Assembly (NCBI RefSeq): GCF_029433105.1
Contig: NZ_JARNTW010000002.1
Location: 661,744-725,743, forward strand
Length of the DNA: 64,000 bases
Direction of reading: 5' to 3'
Origin: Runella sp. MFBS21
Lineage (GTDB): Bacteria; Bacteroidota; Bacteroidia; Cytophagales; Spirosomataceae
The number at the start of each line of letters is the position of its first letter. The stretch's first letter is position 1. A model generated the notes under the pieces. The model was given only the letters and a program-made list of their open reading frames with translations, did no database searches and was not told the origin of the DNA. The translations under genes were made by a program, and so were the position numbers. This document shows positions 56,783 to 64,000 of this stretch, piece by piece.

Positions 56783-59542
56783 TTAATTTCTGTTTACTTG
56801 CTCAAAATCAAGCCCAAATTTGTCGGAGATTCTAGGGTAAGTGATTGACCAAGAATTTGTTACTACTTTGGTAGCTCTACTGGTATCATCCAAATCGTCG
56901 GGCGAAAAACGAATACCTTTTATGATTTCTTTTTCGTCTCTGCCTTGCTCAAAAGCCAAAATCTCCTGACGAAGCGTGTCTCTATCGGCACCAGGCTTAA
57001 AATTTATCTGCCGATATTTTTGCTGATAAATTGTATAAACCGATGGAAACCGCAGGTAAAGCATTTCTCCCTCAATGCGGAAATGGACCCCCGGATAGAT
57101 AAGATTCTGCTCATAGGCGTACTGAAGAATCTCAAAAAACTCACTCAAGGCGGTTTTCTCAGATTGGATGTGGTTTTGGCGGCGGATGTTGGCCACTCCC
57201 ATTTCTACAAATTCCTCCAGTATGCTTTCGGGGTCACATACCTCCAGTCCTAGGTTGATATGCTCATAGGTTTGCAGGATATAAGCAGGCGTCATCACCC
57301 GGGCCATGTTGGAAACCAGACGTTCTACCACACTCTCACCAGAGAGCGAAAATTTAATGCTCGTATAGAGGTTATCGTAGGCTTTCTGAAAGGCGTTTTC
57401 AATCAGTGTCCGGTATTGCAATACTTCGACAGTAACAGCCCCAAAACCTACTTTTTCGAGGTCACGTAGGCGGTTGAAGGCATCAATTTGTTGGGGGGTC
57501 TTTTTTTGCTCCGTAATAGGAACAAAAATACACCTTGAGAAAAATATGGGGTTGTCGGGCAGGTAATTGGAGGTAAGGGCCAAGGCGCTGAAAATATCGA
57601 CCGAATCCGTCGCGTGGCTTGTGGTATCGCTTGCTCGGTGGTAGCCGTCGTTGTCGTAAGCTGCTTGCAAAAGGCCCTCGTAAGGAAATTCATTGTTGTA
57701 CTCATCAAACCAAATCACGGTATTAGAGGCTTGTGACATGAGCCTTACCAGTGCCGCTTCAGTATTTTTGTTTTTGAGGTTAACACCCTGTTGTTCAAAA
57801 CCGAATAGGTTCGAAATGCTTCTAATGATACTACTCTTTCCGGTCGATGCTCCTCCCTTCAAATACAAAATAGGGCTTGCTTTGGTATGAGCCACCACCA
57901 AATCCCGAAATACCGACATCAAGTAAAAACAAGCGGGAATGAAGGCATTTTCTTGCTTGTGAGCTTCGGACAGCATCGAAAACCATCGGTTAAAGCTTAT
58001 ATCGGATTCGGTAAGAGTAAAGCGGTTGAGTTTCTTCTTGTTGGTGATTGGCATAGAGAGGTACTTTTCTCCCGCTTTCACGATACCAAACTCATCAGGT
58101 TCGGCAAGCATTTGGGGACCTACTACGGCTTTATTGGCAAAAAAGAACACCTTGGATTCGGGATGCCACCCAAAACGTGAGACTTTCTCGGCGGTGGCAA
58201 AATCGGTACCAAACAAGTAGGAATGAAGCTCCCCCAAATAGGCATCGGTGATTTTGAGGCTAAGGCGTTTGGCAGCAATGGCGTCTTTGAGGCGTTTGGC
58301 CGAACAAAACTCCTCATGGCTCACTTCGAGATAGATAGGGGGTTTGGAGGGTTGGGTAAGTTCGAGTATCCAAGTAAGTTCCTCATTTTCATCTTCCGTG
58401 CAGTATTTGATAAAAATTTGGAAGTTGTCAGCGACCCTTACCCAGTTTTTGTTGCCGTAGATAGAAATCCCCGTGGGATAGTGGTACCACACTTTTCCAT
58501 CTGCGGAGCTGTCATCATAAGCCTTTCTCTTTTTGGATTTTTCGGTAGGCTCTTCAGATTCAGAGGTTTTGGGGTCTTGGGTTGTCGAGACCTCCTTTTT
58601 CTTTTTTGGTTTGGCCTTGTGGGGCAGGATGATTTCTTGGCGAGGTTTAGAGATATCAATGCCATGTTGCTGGGCGGTGCTGAAAAAATAACCGGGTGTA
58701 ACAAACCGGGTAGTTTTAAGGAAATTATCAAATTTTTTATCGTACTCATGGCCTTCATATTCGGGATGAAAAACCGCAATCCGGTGGTATAAGCTCCGGC
58801 CTACTTCGCCCAAAGTGGCAAGGGCAAAGCCCAAAAGCAGGCGGTTGTTGTAACTACTGCCTGGCTCACCGCAGATGTTTATACGTGCCTCTTCGATGCG
58901 CTTGACCACCGCCTCGGCATGAGCTGCTACATCATCCATCGGACCCGTGTAAGGTAGAGGTGTATGTTTCTTTTTGGGCAGTGCCAAGCCTTTGATTTTA
59001 TACTCCAGACTGTCGGGGTTGTAATACACCTCCGGGTCATGACTCAAGAAACAAGCGCGGGTGACGTCGCAGCACTGTGCATCGGCGCTGGGGGAGCAAG
59101 AATAGGTTTGCTGAAAGTACTGACTCAGGTCGTAGAAGTACTCTTTGTGCTTTTCGGAGCTGCAAGCTTTAATCTGCACAACGATTTTGAGGCCATTGCC
59201 GCGCGGACTCACAAAACACAGCCTAACGTAAGGGTCAGACTGGAGCTGCATCCGGGTTTCGTCGAGGCTGCCTACATTGTCAAAATCAAGGCTCATTAGC
59301 CCACTGTGCTGAACAAGGTTTGTTTCAAGCCGGGTGGGCAAAAAAGTACCAGAAAAGGTGACATAAGGCAGCTCTTTTTTAGCGGCTTTTTGGCTTTTTT
59401 TGTCCGTAAAAGCTCGTATAGCCTGTATGAGTAAGGCATAGGTATCACCCTTGATTAGCTCCACAACCTGTTCGATTTGGAGCGTGTCAGAGGGGATTTG
59501 TCCCGCGTTAGTACCTATATTTTGGGTGAAAAAACTAATCAT
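56783..59542 (-). CDS. Primase-helicase (BT4734/VirE-like N-terminus plus P-loop ATPase)
   Basis: A 919-residue replication protein. The N-terminal BT4734/VirE-like domain is an archaeo-eukaryotic primase-type fold: SGLMSLDFDNV (acidic DFD), SPRGNGLKIVVQI and CDVTRACFLSHDPEVYYNPD. A Lys/Glu-rich linker follows. The second half is a D5/DUF3987-like helicase with Walker A KGGASTGKSS near residue 562 and Walker B VIWFDEYNNE near residue 612. Two adjacent ATG codons (59545, 59542) are possible starts. It probably primes and unwinds phage DNA. Confidence 0.85.
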   Translation of the reverse strand: MISFFTQNIGTNAGQIPSDTLQIEQVVELIKGDTYALLIQAIRAFTDKKSQKAAKKELPYVTFSGTFLPTRLETNLVQHSGLMSLDFDNVGSLDETRMQLQSDPYVRLCFVSPRGNGLKIVVQIKACSSEKHKEYFYDLSQYFQQTYSCSPSADAQCCDVTRACFLSHDPEVYYNPDSLEYKIKGLALPKKKHTPLPYTGPMDDVAAHAEAVVKRIEEARINICGEPGSSYNNRLLLGFALATLGEVGRSLYHRIAVFHPEYEGHEYDKKFDNFLKTTRFVTPGYFFSTAQQHGIDISKPRQEIILPHKAKPKKKKEVSTTQDPKTSESEEPTEKSKKRKAYDDSSADGKVWYHYPTGISIYGNKNWVRVADNFQIFIKYCTEDENEELTWILELTQPSKPPIYLEVSHEEFCSAKRLKDAIAAKRLSLKITDAYLGELHSYLFGTDFATAEKVSRFGWHPESKVFFFANKAVVGPQMLAEPDEFGIVKAGEKYLSMPITNKKKLNRFTLTESDISFNRWFSMLSEAHKQENAFIPACFYLMSVFRDLVVAHTKASPILYLKGGASTGKSSIIRSISNLFGFEQQGVNLKNKNTEAALVRLMSQASNTVIWFDEYNNEFPYEGLLQAAYDNDGYHRASDTTSHATDSVDIFSALALTSNYLPDNPIFFSRCIFVPITEQKKTPQQIDAFNRLRDLEKVGFGAVTVEVLQYRTLIENAFQKAYDNLYTSIKFSLSGESVVERLVSNMARVMTPAYILQTYEHINLGLEVCDPESILEEFVEMGVANIRRQNHIQSEKTALSEFFEILQYAYEQNLIYPGVHFRIEGEMLYLRFPSVYTIYQQKYRQINFKPGADRDTLRQEILAFEQGRDEKEIIKGIRFSPDDLDDTSRATKVVTNSWSITYPRISDKFGLDFEQVNRN

Positions 59543-59576
59543 CATATATACTTTAAAAAATGAAATCAATCAGATA

Positions 59577-59668
59577 AAATCCCCTGCTCTCGTCCCCGAC
59601 AACTGCCGGGGGGAGAAACTTTAATTAAACCCTTAACCTTGTTTCCACTACGGGAGCAGGGGGGATTG
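59577..59668 (-). promoter_or_regulatory. Large hairpin with 56-base loop upstream of the primase gene
   Basis: AAAATCCCCTGCTCTCGT (59577-59594) pairs imperfectly with ACGGGAGCAGGGGGGATT (59651-59668). It spans the whole gap between the 83-residue gene and the primase-helicase, so it may be a terminator or leader structure. A smaller GC-rich hairpin sits in its loop. Confidence 0.5.
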
Positions 59669-59670
59669 TT

Positions 59671-59922
59671 TTAGTCACCGAGTTGGGAAAGAAGCCGCTC
59701 CAGTCGGGTTTGTTCACGCCTAAACTCACTGAGCTGCCAAGGGTGGGCGTATTGCTGTGGGAGCGATTCTATGGCTTCTCTGACAATGCGCCTGCAAGCG
59801 GCCATTCCCGCCGCTCCTAGCTTCCATGAGCTTTTGGTACGGAGCATGTGTTCGACCTGAGCGACATTAGTAGGCGTCATCAACACGGTCGTTTTGGGCG
59901 ACATTAGTTTTCTCTTTTGCAT
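59671..59922 (-). CDS. Small phage protein, unknown
   Basis: An 83-residue basic protein (MAACRRIVREAIESLPQQYA helix). It overlaps its upstream neighbour by 56 bases. Family not recognised. Confidence 0.55.
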   Translation of the reverse strand: MQKRKLMSPKTTVLMTPTNVAQVEHMLRTKSSWKLGAAGMAACRRIVREAIESLPQQYAHPWQLSEFRREQTRLERLLSQLGD

Positions 59923-60292
59923 GTAGCATGAGGTTACGTTCGATATGCTCCACCTGTGCGTACTTTTTCAAATATTCGTTAGGAAGCAGCTCAGCTAGCC
60001 AATGAAGGCTCGTAAGATATCCTTTGAACCACAGAATGAGCCGTACAATTAAGTCCACATCTTTTGCCAACAAAAGGACGGTAATAGCCTCTTTGGAATT
60101 TCCTTGTTGGGGGAATTGAAAGATGATATCCTCAAAGATGATGAGGAGTTGTCGTTGCTCACTTTCGGAAAAATGTTGAGCCCTTTGCAGAGGGTGACAA
60201 GACAGTTCCAGGAGCATATCGTAAGTGGCCACCCACTCAGAAGGCCGTTGGGTTATTTGCTTAGTCGTTGTAGTCATTGTGATAGGGTTCAT
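59867..60292 (-). CDS. Helical phage protein, unknown
   Basis: A 141-residue protein (SESEQRQLLIIFEDIIFQFP, then VDLIVRLILWFKGYLTSLHW). An internal ATG at 60277 is a second option. Overlaps both neighbours, so it is part of the early operon. Family not recognised. Confidence 0.55.
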   Translation of the reverse strand: MNPITMTTTTKQITQRPSEWVATYDMLLELSCHPLQRAQHFSESEQRQLLIIFEDIIFQFPQQGNSKEAITVLLLAKDVDLIVRLILWFKGYLTSLHWLAELLPNEYLKKYAQVEHIERNLMLHAKEKTNVAQNDRVDDAY

Positions 60293-60395
60293 CCGAATTG
60301 GGGGTGAAAAAGTGGAGTAGAAAAAAAGCAGCTAGCATAAGAGCCATTAGCACAATGTTGCCAGTTTCGTAGAGTAAATCACACAGTTTTTTCAT
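60261..60395 (-). CDS. Small single-helix membrane protein
   Basis: A 44-residue protein with one transmembrane helix (IVLMALMLAAFFLLHFF). It overlaps the 93-residue gene by 17 bases and the next gene by 32. Family unknown. Confidence 0.5.
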   Translation of the reverse strand: MKKLCDLLYETGNIVLMALMLAAFFLLHFFTPNSDEPYHNDYND

Positions 60396-60660
60396 GAGCA
60401 TTTCGGCTAAAATCGTTTGGTAGGATTCCCTTAAATATGAGGTAGCGTTCTACGTCATTTTGAGCCACACTTGAGCTATGTCTTAGTATCAGCTCGCGTT
60501 TGGTAGTTGCCAAAAAAGCCCAACCCATTGAGTAATTGTTAGAGGTATCCACCCCTCCGAGTATAGTATCATCCCAGGCAGGCATACCGTCTTTTTGAAG
60601 ATACTCTTTACGGGCTACGATGAGCATACCACGCTCTGTTTCAATCCATAGATGTTTCAT
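60379..60660 (-). CDS. Small phage protein, unknown
   Basis: A 93-residue protein (MKHLWIETERGMLIVARKEY) with the TTCTAAGCACAATG leader. Family not recognised. Confidence 0.55.
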   Translation of the reverse strand: MKHLWIETERGMLIVARKEYLQKDGMPAWDDTILGGVDTSNNYSMGWAFLATTKRELILRHSSSVAQNDVERYLIFKGILPNDFSRNAHEKTV

Positions 60661-60692
60661 TGTGCTTAGAATTTGAATGTTAATTGATTGGT

Positions 60693-60779
60693 TTATTTAT
60701 CCTTGTGGTGGGGGATTCGGAGCAGGAAAGGAGCCGCGATAAGCAGTCCAAGGGTTAGGAGTAGTTTAGTTAGGAGCAT
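60693..60779 (-). CDS. Possible 28-residue membrane peptide
   Basis: An ATG frame between two early genes encodes a very hydrophobic peptide (MLLTKLLLTLGLLIAAPFLL) and ends in HHKDK. Operon position and a short gap to the upstream stop (5 bp) support it; too short to be sure. Confidence 0.4.
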   Translation of the reverse strand: MLLTKLLLTLGLLIAAPFLLRIPHHKDK

Positions 60780-60784
60780 AGGGC

Positions 60785-61144
60785 CTATCTTTTGTTTTGG
60801 TCAAACTTCTCTTTTAGCTTTTGTGTCGTGGAGAACTTTGGCTGATAAGCTTCCACAATCCCCATTTTTTTGAAGGAATTGTTAAGGCGACTAGAGGGGG
60901 TTTCAAAAGTCTTTGACTTAGCCAGAATTTCCATAGCATTGATGATTCTAATCATCGCTTCTTCTCCAGCCTTTTCCCTCTTGGCGTTTCTTATGTCGTT
61001 GTAGCCACTGACGGAATCGAAATAGTGATCAATGAGAGCAAGCCTTTTAGACAGACGTTCTGCTCCACCACATTCACTTAGCAGTTCACGAAACCGTCGG
61101 CGTAGCTTCTCGACCGTTCGCTCAATAGATTGATTCTTTATCAT
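60785..61144 (-). CDS. First early gene, unknown (Cro position)
   Basis: A 119-residue helical basic protein (ERTVEKLRRRFRELLSECGG) encoded divergently from the repressor across the operator array, where Cro or an early regulator usually lies. No convincing HTH was seen, so function is unknown. Confidence 0.58.
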   Translation of the reverse strand: MIKNQSIERTVEKLRRRFRELLSECGGAERLSKRLALIDHYFDSVSGYNDIRNAKREKAGEEAMIRIINAMEILAKSKTFETPSSRLNNSFKKMGIVEAYQPKFSTTQKLKEKFDQNKR

Positions 61145-61152
61145 AGAGAGTT

Positions 61153-61182
61153 TTGGTTATCAATCCTTACACTGTATTTTTA
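61153..61182 (+). promoter_or_regulatory. Candidate repressor promoter
   Basis: TTG (61153-61155), 19 bp, then TATTTTTA (61175-61182), one base off the Bacteroidota -7 consensus. It overlaps the first operator copies, which fits autoregulation. Confidence 0.5.
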
Positions 61183-61218
61183 CCATGTAAATTTTACCGT
61201 GTAATAATTACATGGTAA
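61167..61218. promoter_or_regulatory. Operator array, TTACN3GTAA dyads
   Basis: TTACCATGTAA (61180), TTACCGTGTAA (61194) and TTACATGGTAA (61208) start exactly 14 bp apart, and a weaker TTACACTGTAT starts at 61167. They lie between the divergent early operon and repressor gene, like the operators of lambdoid genetic switches. Confidence 0.75.
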
Positions 61219-61271
61219 ATATCCAACTTGTAGTTGGATTATCCAAATTAAACCAACAATTTTTTACAACT

Positions 61272-61655
61272 ATGACGGCATTTTCTAAGAACCTAATAAA
61301 GTTTAGGAATGAAAAAGGATTGACACAGAAAGAGTTAGCCGAAAAGCTAGGGATTAAAAATCAGTCCGTATCAAAATGGGAAAAAGGCGAAGCTTTGCCT
61401 AAAGGTGAAAGACTAATGAAGTTGTGTGAGATACTAGGAGTCACGCCCAATCAACTGAGTTATGAACAAAATGGGTCCGGCGATGGGGTAATTGACTTGG
61501 GTGAAAAGGTGGTACTTGATAAGGCGGTTTGGGAGGCTAAGGAAAAAGAACTTGAATATCTTCGTGCTATTTATGATTTGAATAAACAGAAGGAAGAGCG
61601 AGATAAAAAAATTGAAAGTCTTAAAAATATTGAAACACCTGTGGACAAGCCCTAA
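61272..61655 (+). CDS. XRE-family phage repressor
   Basis: A 127-residue protein; the ATG at 61272 opens directly into an HTH_3 domain (IKFRNEKGLTQKELAEKLGI, then NQSVSKWEKGEALPKGERLM). A linker and a charged coiled coil (KEKELEYLRAIYDLNKQKEE) follow instead of a LexA-like peptidase domain, so RecA-driven self-cleavage is not expected; induction probably uses another route. It is divergent from the early operon over the operator array. The frame is open to 61212 but that start lies within an operator. Confidence 0.85.
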   Translation: MTAFSKNLIKFRNEKGLTQKELAEKLGIKNQSVSKWEKGEALPKGERLMKLCEILGVTPNQLSYEQNGSGDGVIDLGEKVVLDKAVWEAKEKELEYLRAIYDLNKQKEERDKKIESLKNIETPVDKP

Positions 61656-61761
61656 TTAGGGGTAATTCCTAAAAAAAACGATTTTGAGTGTTTTTACTCA
61701 AAAAAATTATCAAGCTGTAATTTATTTAATTGACATAATTTAAACCTTAAAACCTCTATTT

Positions 61762-62190
61762 ATGAAGAAAAAAATACTAATAGGACTCTTTGCCCTAGTG
61801 ATTGCTTTTTTGGCTTATCAAAGAATATTTCATGGAGAAGAAATTGATAAACGCAATGCAGAAAGGTTAGCTGAAACCATTAAAGAAGATTCATTGCAGC
61901 AAGCAGAAATGGTTGAAAACGTTCCTGCTCCTAATAAAGACAAGGCCTTGACAGAAATAAAAAAAGAGCCTAAAGTATTAGATGCTGTCATCACAGAAAG
62001 CAATGTACTCTATGCTTCAGTAAAAGATGATGGTACTCGAAGAGACGGATATGCTGAGTATCTATGCCAAGTCTTAAAGGATAATGGCTTAACTAATGTC
62101 CGTGTAAAAATCGTAAAGTACAATTCGAGTAAAGATGCTAAAAGAGACAATGCCTATGGTGTATTGCTAGGACAGTCAGATTGCCAATAA
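61762..62190 (+). CDS. Membrane-anchored small protein next to attR, possible cargo
   Basis: A 142-residue protein with an N-terminal membrane anchor or signal (KKKILIGLFALVIAFLAYQ), a charged linker and a small globular domain ending in LLGQSDCQ. It is on the repressor strand beside attR, the usual position of genes expressed in the lysogen. Family not recognised. Confidence 0.6.
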   Translation: MKKKILIGLFALVIAFLAYQRIFHGEEIDKRNAERLAETIKEDSLQQAEMVENVPAPNKDKALTEIKKEPKVLDAVITESNVLYASVKDDGTRRDGYAEYLCQVLKDNGLTNVRVKIVKYNSSKDAKRDNAYGVLLGQSDCQ

Positions 62191-62262
62191 TGGTGGCAAA
62201 ACCGAAGAAGTATAATTGATTGTTTAACAGGTGCTTACATGTATTTTTCTAGGGGAATGGTT

Positions 62263-62341
62263 GTGAGTTCGAATCTCGCCATCCCGACAATTGAAAAGCC
62301 TGTAAGCCAAAAACTTACAGGCTTTATGTTTTTAAAGTGGC
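62263..62341 (+). repeat. attR, 79-bp direct repeat
   Basis: Perfect copy of attL, starting with the last 25 bases of tRNA-Pro and including the duplicated terminator hairpin (62295-62325). Confidence 0.95.
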
Positions 62342-62385
62342 GAAACTACGCAATCTTGCAAAACTATAGTAATAAAAATGTACTT

Positions 62386-63121
62386 GGCGTGTTCAAGCGG
62401 GTTGAGTTGGTGGGGTAGTTGTTGTTCAAAATCCGGGGGGAATGGCCTTTAATTCGTCCGAAGTGAGCCTGCTCCGTTGCTCAATCATGGCATTGTAATG
62501 CTCTTCGGTTTCGTAAATCCACATTCCTTCTTGGGTCCAGCTTGCGGAGCTGAAGTCGAAGAACCCTTTGTTCCAAGGGTGGTTTGCCCAGGGAGCGTAG
62601 TTGTTTCCACGCCTCGCGGGGAGCAGCACTTTCCTTACAAAATCACTGCTGATGGTGGCTGATTCATCAATGAGCACGCCGTCGATGCTGAGACCTCGGT
62701 GGGTTTCGGCGCGGTCTTGGCTGCAAAACTGGAGCGTAAAGCCATTGATGAAGCTAAGGCAATATTGATAGCCCAGCCTGCCCACTTTTTTGTAGGGAGT
62801 GATCCAGTGATCGGGTGGCCGAATACCTACCACATACACGCCCGCCGGGTTTTGTTTGGGATGGTATTCGGAATAGCCCATAAAGCCTAATGCCTCCCGA
62901 ATGGCGGGTAAAACAATGAGGTCGAGTTGGACATAGGTGAGTCCCCCTACGACCCATTTGGCACGAGGAAAATCATTGAACAATTTACCTACCACAAAGC
63001 CTAACACCGTAGACTTTCCGGAGGCACGACCGCCGATGAATGATTTGCGGTTGGCTCTGGACCTCAAAAATTTAATTTGTTTATCGTTGGCGTGTATCTT
63101 GACGACCTTCTCGTTATTCAT
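62386..63121 (-). pseudogene. Truncated terminase large subunit (terL')
   Basis: Encodes the first 228 or so residues of terL, including the Walker A and B motifs, nearly identical to 39191-40801. The frame then ends after AIPPGF: compared with the intact copy, 54 bases between two GGGGGG tracts are missing and one extra base is present. A further stretch of terL homology is recognisable out of frame to 62386. No nuclease domain remains. Confidence 0.88.
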
Positions 63122-63641
63122 CTAGTTCCTGTTGTTGCTGTTTGAGCACGTTTACGTTATTGACGAAAATGAATTTGGCCGCTTTGATGAAATCATCAGG
63201 GTTGAGCCCGGTTTCATCGGTTTCGTGGAGTTTGGCGAGTTTGTCGGCTTTATCGCGGGCCGTGACGGCGGTTTCGTACTGCTTGTCTTTCATGGCCAAG
63301 TTTGACATGAGGTCATAAAAAGCGATGCTTGCCGCTCGGCGTCCATCCTTATCGACTTGGTCGAGGCGACCATGAATAAACTTAGACTCCTCAAAAATGT
63401 AACGGGCTTGACGTTCCTGAAGGTCGTGTTTCCTCATGAGCTGACTACGTACCATTTCTTCGGTACGGCCCATGCAGTAGAGTGCCCATGCTTCGCGGTA
63501 TCGTTCGAGCATTTCTTGCTGGGTGGGGGTGAGCTGCTCCCACTCGACTTCGCGGCCATAGTACTTGAGGTAGATGTCCAATCGGTCTTCATCTATCTTG
63601 AGTACCCGTTTTAGTTTTCCAATTCCTAGTTTCTTTGCCAT
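63114..63641 (-). CDS. terS: Terminase small subunit, second copy (intact)
   Basis: A 175-residue intact copy of terS. By eye it differs from 40794-41321 at 15 nucleotides over about 520, and at only one residue (Ile to Val near the C-terminus). Because terL' is broken, it cannot serve packaging of its own phage, but could bind packaging sites of the resident or incoming phage. The upstream terminator-like hairpin is conserved. Confidence 0.85.
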   Translation of the reverse strand: MAKKLGIGKLKRVLKIDEDRLDIYLKYYGREVEWEQLTPTQQEMLERYREAWALYCMGRTEEMVRSQLMRKHDLQERQARYIFEESKFIHGRLDQVDKDGRRAASIAFYDLMSNLAMKDKQYETAVTARDKADKLAKLHETDETGLNPDDFIKAAKFIFVNNVNVLKQQQQELDE

Positions 63642-63652
63642 AATAAAATAAA

Positions 63653-63679
63653 AATCACACCCCAAGTTGAGGTGTGATT
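63653..63679 (-). terminator. Conserved hairpin before the second terS
   Basis: Same AATCACACC/GGTGTGATT hairpin with T-rich tail as at 41333-41359. Confidence 0.7.
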
Positions 63680-63748
63680 GGGGGAGTAAAAAGGACGGAA
63701 TTTTTAGAGCGCTATTGACTAGCTACACTTTTACACGCTTGGTGTTAA

Positions 63749-64000
63749 GCTATTTCAGGGATATACAATTCTCCTCCTCCGGCCGAAATCACCCCATTAA
63801 CAACCGGCAATGACAACACCTTGTTTAAAGTCACTCTTCAAGCCAACAAAGGAGAACGATTTTCGTATCAATGGCAAAAAGACAATCAGGACATAGAAGG
63901 AGCCAATCAGGTAGCTTATGAGATTTCCAATTCGGGAAATTATACCGTGAAAGTCACTCACAATGGCTGCAGTAACGTTTCTAAAGCCATATATATAGTT
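63749..64000 (+). pseudogene. Ig-like domain protein fragment, 5' end missing, runs off the window
   Basis: An open frame without a start codon begins after a stop at 63746 and continues past the window. It encodes an Ig/PKD-like module (FSYQWQKDNQDIEGANQVAY, NYTVKVTHNGCSNVSKAIY) like those in the type IX-secreted protein at 8044-10770. The lack of a start and closeness to the prophage remnant suggest the host gene lost its 5' part when the remnant was formed. An alternative is that it is an ordinary exported gene with an unusual start further upstream. Confidence 0.6.

Larger units (their letters stand above)
19685..62341. mobile_element. Integrated siphovirus-like prophage in tRNA-Pro
   Basis: Bounded by a perfect 79-bp direct repeat overlapping the 3' end of tRNA-Pro(GGG). 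It contains an integrase, repressor, primase-helicase, SSB-like protein, HNH nuclease, terminase small and large subunits, portal, capsid protease, capsid, tail-tube-like proteins, tape measure and lysis genes, so it looks complete. The distance between repeats gives a 42,578-bp excised form. Long overlaps and ATGA junctions show dense operons on the minus strand. Confidence 0.93.
62342..63681. mobile_element. Remnant of a second, related prophage
   Basis: Directly after attR, 62342-62384 resembles the start of the integrase region beyond attL (GCAAAACTATAGTAATAAAA against GCAAAATATAGTAGTAAAAA). It then jumps at about 62384 into terL, followed by terS and the terS leader hairpin. This fits a tandem second prophage whose middle and right end have been deleted. 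Confidence 0.8.

Noticed and set aside
62426-63121. Second functional terminase large subunit
   Set aside because: The frame ends about residue 231 and lacks the nuclease domain needed for packaging.

Overview
The window looks like a chromosome segment of a Bacteroidota bacterium, probably an environmental member of the Cytophagales (a Runella/Dyadobacter/Spirosoma-like genus is a guess). The signs are Bacteroidota promoters (TTG, 19 bp, TAnnTTTG) in front of both tRNA genes, a secreted protein with a C-terminal type IX secretion sorting domain, a MiaE hydroxylase, an ISL3/ISAon1-like transposase remnant, and gene starts without clear Shine-Dalgarno sites.

Host part (1-19.7 kb). It holds the 3' part of a GH95-like fucosidase gene, surE, a GH3-superfamily adenylate-forming enzyme, an 83-bp perfect direct repeat with REP-like hairpins, a threonine dehydratase-like PLP enzyme, an S41 peptidase, miaE, a large ELWxxDGT-repeat type IX-secreted protein, a DUF1080 protein, two alpha/beta hydrolases, an AraC-TPR membrane regulator, small secreted proteins (one split at an A_AAA_AAC site), a decayed transposase, tRNA-Glu(TTC), a ModE-like regulator and tRNA-Pro(GGG).

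Prophage (19.7-62.3 kb). A siphovirus-like prophage is integrated in the 3' end of tRNA-Pro(GGG). It is bounded by a perfect 79-bp repeat (attL 19685-19763, attR 62263-62341), so the excised circle would be 42,578 bp. Integrase lies at the left end on the plus strand; nearly everything else is on the minus strand and reads from right to left. At the right end a plus-strand XRE repressor faces the early operon across an array of TTACN3GTAA operators. In transcription order come small early genes, a primase-helicase with an iteron-like repeat array behind it, an SSB-like protein, an HNH nuclease, head and tail genes (S49 protease, scaffold-like, capsid, tail tube), a ParB plus glycosyltransferase-like operon, a methylase-like gene, a SymE-like plus MgsA-C-domain cluster, terminase small and large subunits, portal, a secreted barrel protein, a lysis cassette (spanin-like pair, holin-like, M15 endolysin), tail genes, tape measure and a tail-tip protein. 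AT-rich cargo genes interrupt the late operon, including a protein resembling the putative AbiC family.

Right flank (62.3-64 kb). Just past attR is the remnant of a second, related prophage: a degraded integrase leader joined to a truncated terL and an intact terS, which then runs into a host Ig-like repeat gene lacking its 5' end. The simplest reading is tandem integration of two related phages at one tRNA, followed by deletion of most of the second.

The most interesting leads are the retained terS/terL' remnant, three different repeated cis-motifs at phage gene starts, the ParB-glycosyltransferase pair, the SymE/MgsA-C pair, a pseudoknot-capable leader, and a terminator-like hairpin directly in front of terS that is conserved in both copies. 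Assignments rest on reading motifs by eye; no database search was possible.
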